Shown: one piece after another, positions 55,810-64,000 of the stretch | Layout: each line of letters starts with the position of its first letter | How positions within the stretch are numbered: the first letter of the stretch is position 1 | Assembly: GCF_010015445.1 (NCBI RefSeq) | Contig: NC_053129.1 | Location: forward strand, 22,173,749-22,237,748 | Source of the DNA: Perca fluviatilis | Taxonomy: Eukaryota; Chordata; Actinopteri; Perciformes; Percidae | Length of the DNA: 64,000 nucleotides | Reading direction: 5' to 3' | Position numbers and translations under genes: made by a program | Notes under the pieces: model-generated | Seen by the model: the letters and a program-made list of their open reading frames with translations, nothing else | What the model was told of the DNA's origin: nothing | Database searches by the model: none

Positions 55810-58800
55810 TTAGAAGTTATCGTCTTCATCTCTTCGGGACATTATAAGCTGCCTCCTGGGACCTGTGAAATGAGGGACACTAGATGGGGAGTCCAGCGCT
55901 CCACAGTCCAATTTAGGAGTGGAAGTGCAGCGTGGCCCAACCCGGCCCATTAGCCCACGAATATCTCTGTGAAGGGCTGGATCGCTGGGGATTGAGGTGA
56001 GGCGCACCCCTTGTTCCAGACCCCCAATGTCCCGGTCTAAACGGGGGTTACTGGCACTGCTGGGAGACTGAGGATCAGCGCTGAAATATAAGGTTGAACT
56101 TGACTCTGTAGGGCAGAAGTACGGCTCGGGGCTGTCTCCAAACACAGACTTGCCCTCTGGTGAGCTCCGTTTGAAATCTGATGTGGGTGACTCCATCGGG
56201 CTCTCCATCTCCAGACTGTCATCCTCTTCTTCCGGTTGTCCGGTTGATGTGGGCTCGCTCACGCTCTGAAACTCATCTTTGCAGTCCGAGAGAGGTGCCA
56301 AGCCTTTCCCCTGAGACTCAGAAGTGGAGACCCCCCCACAGCTGCCTCCTGCTGTGATAGTCATGCCCTCGTTACTCTTAAACTCTTGGTTATACTCCTC
56401 CATGTCCAGTATGGCTGCTGCTCCGTCGGCCCCATACGCTCTGTTGATCTTCCCCAGATCTCCTGTCTTCAGAGCCAGGCGGATTAGGAGCCAGTGGTGG
56501 TGGTAGCAAGGGCAGGAGCTGTTACCCCGGCCCCCACAGGCTCCTGGGTGCTCCAGCAGAGAACCAGCCACACCTGAGAGGGAGAAGCTGCCGTGGTTTT
56601 GAATGGAGGCAGCTGGAAGGCTTTTATCCCCGAGAGAGTAGGATGACTCCCCTCGATCTATACATGTGCTGCCCACGTGGTTGTGGTTCGTACCCTGGCT
56701 GATCTCTGTTGACTTGGGATGGAGGAACCGGTAGTATAGGACAAGAGAGGTAGCGCCTGGGAAGCAGAGAACAGGAAACAGTTGACTTTAGAACACTCAG
56801 CATAATTTAGTATACTTGTACCTGGTATTTTACAGCTCACTGTCACTTGATTGCTTAATGCAGTTTTCAATGCATTAAAGATCACTGTTTATTTACTATC
56901 ATGTTCAACTATACCTAAAATGACAAAAAAAATCTGAATATCCTGCATATAAATATTTTGCACATAATGTCTTTGTTAGGATGGTAAATAAATTGCACCA
57001 TATCATCAATTGTGTTTCTAATATCTTTGTTATTTAACAAGTAGTAGTGCTCAAAGGGCTATTACTATTTGTAATGCCATAGCTGTGGTTACTTAGAATT
57101 AGTTTTAATTGATTTGAATCACCATTGGGGTTTAATTACTAAGATACCACCGAAACTATTGGACGTTTTGTCACTAGTCTAATTATAAGCATTGAACATT
57201 AAAACATCAGAGACAAATCTGTTCCACAACAAAGGGAGCGCAGATAGAGAGAGTGACTCACCGACGAAAAAGCTACACAGCACAGTGGTGGGAAGGGTCA
57301 TGCTGTCCCATGATGCCTCGCTAAGGAAGTCGGAGGCGGCCAGCAGCAGAGTGGCGTTTTCTACGAGCATGAACTGAAGGAGTAGAGGTCACACCATCAG
57401 TCATCTGTTGAAAGCTTTATGTCATTGTAAGCTAGGCAAGCAGAGGTGAGGATGACAATGCAAACTGTCTGCCTGTGTGTGTATATCTATGCGTGTGTAG
57501 GTGCCCTGTGTGTAAGTCAACGAGGCAGTGCTGAAAACAGGCAGAATAAAACATTACAAACAGGCACCAGAATCAATCACAGTGAAAAGTCGCATCTTAC
57601 TGCATAAAAACTGGCCATGCGGAAGCGTGAGGGTCCGTCTTTGACGTTGAGGAAGAAGAAGATGTGGACTAGCCCCATAATGCCATTAAAGGCACGCCAA
57701 CACCAGGGGCCGGTGCAGATGTCCGGTTGCTGTGATACCAGCCAGAAGGAGGCCGTGAGCCAGTGGAATCCTAGAGGTCAACGTAAAAGTAGAGGAGGAC
57801 ATACAGTACAAGCACAATAGGGAATCCATATGCAGTGTATCAAGCTGATGCAAAGAGGCAAGTGAAAACTGGATTAAGAGGACATGCTGCATCACTCTGA
57901 GGATAATTACATCACTCATTAACTTTAGTATAAATGAATAAGAATCTCTACCTAAATTAGTCATTGAGCTCTACTTGCATTTGTGTAATATGTTACTATA
58001 AAGCAATACTATATTATCATTTCATTAAACCCTTTCTCTTCCTTTCAAAAAGGTGCCAGACGTTAAGTGTCAGCTACACAAAATCACCCATGGAGCTTGC
58101 TGCTCACCTGCTACTCCACAGACCCACCAGTTAAAGACCCTGGCAAAGAACATGAGGCAAGTCACCCTTGCACCCAGCATGCCTGCCCTCCACACCAGCT
58201 GGCACAGCAGGGCTGCCGGAGGCATGGCCAGGTGGCCCGGTCGTATCAGACAGCAGGCTCTGCTGTACAGCACCAGGGCCCAGGAAATAGACAGCACACA
58301 CAGACCACAGCAATAGGCCACTGAGGGTAAAAACACAAAGTGAAAGTATGAAAAAAACAACTGGTATCTCTTATACTGACACTGTCTACAACAACTGACA
58401 TGCCACAAACAAGATGCAGAGCCAATAATTCATGCTAACATCAGTTTACCTGGGGACATGATGCCCACATCAGTGGACACCACGACATATGCCTGCAGCA
58501 GGCTCTGAGGCAGCGTGAGGACGAGGGCCTCCAGCAACCAAAGAGCAGCAACATCTGCCTGCTGCATGACAGCTGCTCCAAGCTCAGCCACTGAGCCCTG
58601 CATGTGCAACACAGACCTCATGCAGTCCCAGAACCTGCCAGAAGAGGGAGACAAGATACCAGAGAAGTGACACAGTAACCTCCTGGTGAAGGTTTCAGAT
58701 ACAGAATATTTCTTTCTGTGTACTTGGTTTGTTTCCTACGGGGACACAATGGATTAAATCCTAACAACATATTCTATGTATGCAAATGATGCTATATGTT

Positions 58801-60229
58801 GTAATATAACATCTGGAGTTGCAGAGATCTTACCTTTTGAAGATGCCCAAGTGCAGTATGTGTATGAAAGTGAGGTAGCATCGCCTGTCATCACCGTCAT
58901 CATAGTACCATTTCATACTTAGCAGCTGAACTGCTGTCCCCGGCAGAAAGAGTCCAAGAGTGAGGCCCGCCCACTGCGTCTCCTCATTCCAAAGGTAAAA
59001 CCCTATACAGTAGATCACTAACACACAAACAATACAGACACACAGATGCAAGGTGGTATAAGTATTTTGTATTTCTAAGTGAGATGTGTTTGTTTTAGGT
59101 TAAGAATTCATAAGATGAAGTACAGTCCGATTCATCATATAGTCATGCTGTTTTTAAAGGAAACACATTAAACCCAGCCGGATTTATTGAGAAGCTGCAT
59201 AAGCCAGCAGAGTCCTTGAGAAATGAAAGAGCACATACACCTTGTTCAAGTGAATTATCCTAAAGCTTGATATGAGAGGAAGCTGTTCTGATGAGATGAC
59301 ACTTGCTCCACCAAGAAAAGGCCAGAGTCTGACTCCTGGCTTTAACACAGACTGCAATTATGTGTCTTTAATTAAGACCGAATGCACTGTGGAAAAAAAT
59401 AACACTAGTAATTTTAACTACTGTCTAATTGTTCCTGTGACAAGCTGACCCCAGTTCAAGCAGTAGCACAGTCTTTTTTTTTATCTTGTGGGAATGGTAT
59501 ACCTGCTGAAGGCAAAGTCACACTTTGTACACAGCCAGTCACCTCATCTCTCCTGTGTCCTGCCCTTGCCCCACTGATCTGCTAAGTCAGGGAATCGTCC
59601 CACCTGGGAGTGTACACTATTTTCAATACAGATTCCAGATGTGTATTAATACTAATACCAACAGCATTGGTAATAATTATAATAATAGGCTATTCGGTAA
59701 TGTGTTTTGGCGAGTGGGTACGAGAGAAATCTAAAAGGTGAGCATTATTCTCCTATATTAAGGACAACCTTTTACTGTGAAGGTTATCATTTTCGGCTGT
59801 GACCTATCCAATGCCAATGTCACGTCGCCCTGCATGAAATAAAACTAGCTAACGTTAGGTTTGTCAATTCAATAGTAAAGGCTGTGCTATTGCGTCACCG
59901 TTTGAATTGTAACCTGAACTACGGTTGCTGCTGGAAAGCTCCAGCACGAAGCACAATGGCTGAGCAACAGCCTTTTTCATTCATTAAAGCCACGGAAAAT
60001 TCTCCACACAAATACAACATTCCCCTGCGCTGTTTTCATATTCAGTGTCAGCAAACTAGCAGCCCGCTAGCGCGGTGGTATTCTATGCCCACTTACGAGC
60101 GGTCCGTTCGGCCACGATAACCAGCGCCGACACGCCGAGCAGGACCGCCTGGCACCATGCTATCCAGCATCCGCTCCGCCGGACCGCCGACGGCATCCTG
60201 CGTGCGACCGCCCCAGCAGCGTTTATCAT
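55810..60229 (-). CDS. xkr5: XK-related protein 5
   Basis: Seven exons in transcript order: 60097-60229, 58834-59017, 58450-58634, 58108-58320, 57601-57770, 57262-57373 and 55810-56756. Phases are consistent and give 647 residues (human XKR5 about 686, from memory). The N-terminal part has repeated hydrophobic segments with XK-family motifs: LFLPGTAVQLLSMKWYY, LHLGIFKRFWD, LWLLEALVLTLPQSLLQAY, RPGHLAMPPAALLCQLVWR, FHWLTASFWLVSQQPD and YRFLHPKST. The long cytosolic C-terminus (about 300 residues, one exon) has islands typical of XKR5: HHHWLLIRLALKTGDLGKIN, SSTLYFSADPQSP and CTSTPKLD, separated by Ser/Pro/acidic low-complexity sequence. Some XK relatives (XKR4, 8, 9) are caspase-activated phospholipid scramblases; whether XKR5 scrambles lipid is not established. 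XKR4/6/7 are less likely given the tail. Confidence 0.92.
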
Positions 60230-60354
60230 GATACGGATAGGTGAGAGAGTGGATACAGCGGTGACATTATCCTGGGCATCCTTCCCCCTGGATACATCTG
60301 CTGCTGCTCCCTTCTTCTCCCGCTGCCTGCCCCCCCCCCCGCGTCAAAAATATG

Positions 60355-60362
60355 TGACGTCA
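60355..60362. promoter_or_regulatory. CRE palindrome in the xkr5 promoter
   Basis: A perfect TGACGTCA (CREB/ATF site) lies about 126 bases upstream of the xkr5 ATG, next to a poly-C run and GCGCGG. The surrounding 60.07-60.40 kb is CpG-rich, as expected of a promoter/5' UTR. Confidence 0.45.
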
Positions 60363-61053
60363 CTGCGCGGTTTTAAAGGGGCATCAGTTTACCGACCATC
60401 CACTGTAACTGTGACTACAGAGCTCACCTTCCCTCCACCTTGGAAACATTACCTCTTCCCCAACCTCCCTCCACTTATTTAAATTATAAATACCCTAATG
60501 TTTCATAGAATGCATATCTTACTTATTTCATTATGATAGGCTTATTATTGATCAGAGTTTTAATTTCCTCCAGTATAGGGAGGTCACTAGGTCAGGGCCT
60601 GGTCCTCGGTTCGCAGGGTTTCTGTGTTGTTGTTTTTTTTCCCCCAAGAATTATACAGCACTGTTATTAGATAATATTCTACGGTCTTCTTCCATTGCTT
60701 TTCTTGCATGGAGGCAGAAGAGCTCCAGAGCAGCTGGAAGGCACGCTGTGATCAGGAGTGTCATCAGCATTGATGATGCATGCTCTGTATGTTGTAATTT
60801 GTCTAATAATTGGGTGGCCACCTGACACCCTTTTTAAGTTGTAATGTGAGGATCACACAACATACAAACTGCACAGAAAGTCACAGAGCATGCCAATGTG
60901 TTTTTCATGTAGTATCTGTGAAGCATTCCTACATTTTTCTAAGATATATGGTTGGTAAATGTTATTATACAGTTATCTGTAAAAGTATACTCAGAAATAA
61001 TCTAACATCTGGGTTTATGTCTCGGAATAAACTGTAGAGTCATCGGTTGTTGG

Positions 61054-61059
61054 TTTATT
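61054..61059 (-). promoter_or_regulatory. Candidate polyadenylation signal for prdm1
   Basis: AATAAA on the - strand about 0.69 kb after the stop at 61750. The 61060-61749 stretch is AT-rich with CA-rich patches and no supported exon, so it fits a 3' UTR. Confidence 0.35.
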
Positions 61060-61749
61060 GTCTGTCATCTGATTAATACTGAAACTAAAATATGGAAGTA
61101 CATGTACAAAATTAGCAGCCGGATCTTATTGAGAGTAAAAAATAATTTTGTTGGTTTTTTTTTTCCAGGGTGAAGTGTTGACACTTACTGGTGGTTAGTG
61201 TCCCAGGACTCATAACAGGATGTTTATCTACGTCACCACATTAGCACACTACACACACACAAAGGCGAGTATATACATTACATGCAAACAAGTGAGGTTT
61301 CATCTGTGTTAACACTTCAACACTCCAACACCAATACATAGTCATGCCTGTACAGTAACTGACACTTTAAATAGGTGGCTTAAATACGCACAAACAAATA
61401 AACAGAAACACTCACGCAATTAACCACAAGCTTTGTTTATGCAAAATCACATTTAGTTGTTGTTCCATGAAGATGTTCCAGAGATACAAAAACAAAATTG
61501 CAGTAAATGTCCCACATTTACATTTAAGATTAATGTTAGCAACAGAATAAATTAACAATGATGTAAATCAATCAAGCCAATGGTCCCAGGCCGTGATGAT
61601 AAAGTCTTGATTCTTCAGATGCTACAGCCTGTGTAGAGCATAGACTAGGCAATCCGTGATTGAGATAAGGCTTTGCTTCAAATAGGGCAGTAACAGACAG
61701 CTGCTGAGTTGACCTGTAAGGATTATATGGCTGGATTAGCAAGGCTGTC

Positions 61750-64000
61750 TTAGGGTTCTGATATGCAGCCTGACTCCAGCTTGATGCTGGTTGAATGCAG
61801 AGGTAGAGGGCTGGCATGATGCAGCTGAACGGCAGAACACTCCTTTGCTGATGTGTAGGTGCTCAGCTCAGTCTCCCCCATTTCATCATCGTGGGGGCCA
61901 GAGGAATGAGTCTCCATCTTCTTTATTAAATCAGTAACATTCCCCTTGTCCAACTCTGCCTCTGCAGCCATGGCCTCTAGCTGCTCTGCCGCCTCGCTAA
62001 TATCAAACCTCTCAATCTCCGCATTGACTCGGTGTAGCTCCTCCGGTGAGTGTCTGTGAGATGCCGCAGGGGAGAGAGGGCAGAAGCCTTGGAGGTGCAC
62101 CTGGAGGCTGCAGTAGTGGAGATAGGCACAGGGGCAGCAAGGACACCTGTGTGGCCGTTCTCCAGTGTGGAGACGTTTGTGGAGCTTGAGATGGACGAAT
62201 TGAGTAAAGCGGGCTGGGCAGAGCTTGCACTGGTAGGGCCTTTCACCTGAGTGTAGACGCTGGTGGGTCTTCAAGTTACTAGTGCTACTGAATCGCTTAT
62301 GGCACACCTGTTTCAAAACAGCCAAGGAGAAAATGTTTTAGAATCTTTTAGATCTGTAACAGTATACCTCTAGTTTTGATAGCGTAAGGGGATGAAATAT
62401 TTGAGGATGATTTATGGTCGTTAAAGCAATAGTTATACGTGCTTTGTTGTAAATGTAAAAACATCTAGCTGTGGTGTTATGGGGGATTAATGTGCTGAAC
62501 TATTTCTTGGCCGGGAGACTCCATGAAGTAAGTTCTCCATGCCAAGAAATAAACAAATAACCCATTGTTAAACGGCGAATTGACATTTTTACACTTGAAT
62601 TCTTGTATGGATTAAACAAACAAGATATAACATGTTAATTTGTGAGCTTTAAAGGTGAAGGTAGGCAGATTTTGTAACCTTTGACTGCTGGCTACAAACA
62701 CATATTTACCGTACAGTCGTCAGAATGGTATAAATCTTTCCCAAAATGTCAAACTATTTCTTTAATTTAAGATATAGTCATACCTTGCATTCATGAGGCT
62801 TCTCTCCGGTATGAACCAGGTAGTGTTTCTGCAGATGGGCCAGCTGAGTGAAGTTCTTATTGCAGGTCTGACACCTGAAGGGACGCTCTCCGCTGTGCAC
62901 TCGCAGATGGACCTGAGGACAACATGTCAGAAATGAGTATTTACCGTATATTTATTAATTCCGTCAAACTCAAGAAACCGTGGTGGCTGGTAAATTCTAA
63001 CATTCTCTAGCCACTTTTAATGTTGTGCAGGTCAGTTTACAGCCATTGTGTTTAGGCATTGTTTCCCCACCCTTCTTTACAAATATGATGAAGAGGAACT
63101 AACCTTGAGGTTGGACAGCTGCCCAAAGACCTTTCCACAGACATTGCACTCATACCGAATCTTTCCATTCTGCCTGGTGAGGGGGTAAGACAGGGTCTTG
63201 TAGCCAATAACCTGCCCACCTCGTGTGATCTTCCTGAGGTCCATTGCATCCTCAGTATTTCTCTGAGTGGCAGAGGTGGGTTTGGAAGGGTCTGAAAAGG
63301 CAGCCATGCCCACTGGTGGTGAGCGTCCTCCAGGCGCAAGAGAGGGCAGTGCTCTGCGGAGTGAGTCGACAATGGATGAAGCACTGGACGTGGTGGGTAT
63401 AGTGAAGTCGGCTTGGACATTGCTGGGAGGAGAGTGCGTGAAATCTCTGAGGGTATCTGAGGGGATTCTGAGGTAGTTTGTTCTGTCTCTGTGCTCATTG
63501 GTTGGTGAAAGAATTAGGTCTTGTTTGGTGTCGGATGGTGCAAGTGTCAAGTCTTTGTGTCTGTTGGCCAGAGGTTGGAAGAAGTGTGCATAAGGCAGTA
63601 AATTAGATGAGAGTGTTAAGTGAGGTTTCAGTTGATCTCTGTACAATGGGTATGAATGAGGTAGAATGCTGTTAAGACCGAGCGAGTAGTTAGGCAGTAG
63701 ATAGGGAGAATGCCTCAGTGCAGGATGAACTCGATCAGGCACAGAAGGCTCTTGGTAAGGTTTGGCTATAACAGGGCCTTGACTGTGCTGAAAGGTGAAA
63801 TGCAAACTGGAAGGGACAGGACCACTTAGAGCTGGTCTTTTGGCAGCTGGATGGCTACCGGATGGCAGATGTGGTAGAGTTGCATGTCTGTGGCCATGGA
63901 TGGATTCTGAGTTGGGCTGGATTGGGTAGACAACACGGGGGCACAGGGGAAAAACTGCTGGGAGGTTGGCATGAGACAAGGGACTATCCAGACGTGTGGG
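61750..64000 (-). CDS. prdm1: PRDM1 (Blimp-1) paralogue, 3' part, cut by the window end
   Basis: Three exons in transcript order: 63104-64000 (open to the window edge), 62784-62912 and 61750-62307; 527 residues are visible. The large exon encodes a Pro/Ser/His-rich region, as in the middle of PRDM1. Then five zinc fingers follow: [17 protein letters not shown] (split by an intron), [57 protein letters not shown] and a fifth C2HC-type finger [16 protein letters not shown] ending in Cys. After the fingers, [19 protein letters not shown] matches the PRDM1 tail. The C-terminus holds IKLE, a SUMO consensus placed like the one in mammalian PRDM1. Blimp-1 is a nuclear repressor that drives B-cell, germline and, in fish, slow-muscle and neural-crest fates. 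The N-terminal PR/SET domain would lie beyond 64000. Fish have several copies; I cannot say which this is. Confidence 0.93.

Noticed and set aside
60075..60482. 135-codon + strand frame
   Set aside because: Lies over the CpG-rich xkr5 first exon and promoter; no homology and no splice support.

Overview
The window looks like a ray-finned fish (teleost, probably a spiny-rayed one) chromosome segment. It has vertebrate genes with short introns and GT-AG splice sites. It is rich in CA/GT and AT microsatellites, carries a tRNA-derived SINE in both orientations, and holds many short non-autonomous DNA transposons (hAT, Tc1/mariner, TTAA- or TTA-target types). The taxonomic call is an inference from gene content and repeats; no marker gene is present.

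Layout. Bases 1-31.5 kb hold no coding exon that I can support. This is probably the upstream region and/or a large 5' intron of an EVA1 gene. It includes a pyrimidine-rich block at about 7.3-8.0 kb that looks like a promoter with a non-coding first exon, and many repeats. From 31.5 to 36.1 kb lie the EVA1A-type exons on the + strand, with a 3' UTR to about 37.7 kb. efhc1 (+) runs from 38.85 to 46.89 kb in ten coding exons. tram2 (-) runs from 53.70 down to 48.45 kb, also in ten exons, convergent with efhc1. xkr5 (-) runs from 60.23 down to 55.81 kb in seven exons. The 3' part of a prdm1 paralogue (-) occupies 61.75-64.0 kb and continues past the window edge.

Working together. These are five unrelated vertebrate genes, not an operon or a pathway: an ER/lysosome or membrane-receptor type single-pass protein (EVA1A), an axonemal microtubule protein (EFHC1), a translocon accessory protein (TRAM2), an XK-family membrane protein (XKR5) and a zinc-finger repressor (PRDM1). 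The EFHC1-TRAM2 convergent pair is also found in mammals (human 6p12, from memory), which supports the calls. The EVA1A, XKR5 and PRDM1 neighbours differ from human.

Most unusual points: (1) an in-frame, phase-compatible exon upstream of the EVA1A start that resembles the juxtamembrane linker of the lectin-bearing paralogue EVA1C; (2) an efhc1 locus with no visible EF-hand; (3) a tandem duplication in an efhc1 intron split by a repeat insertion with a target duplication; (4) three hAT elements with exact 8-bp target duplications; (5) a perfect 16-bp-stem hairpin. I saw no new multi-gene system.
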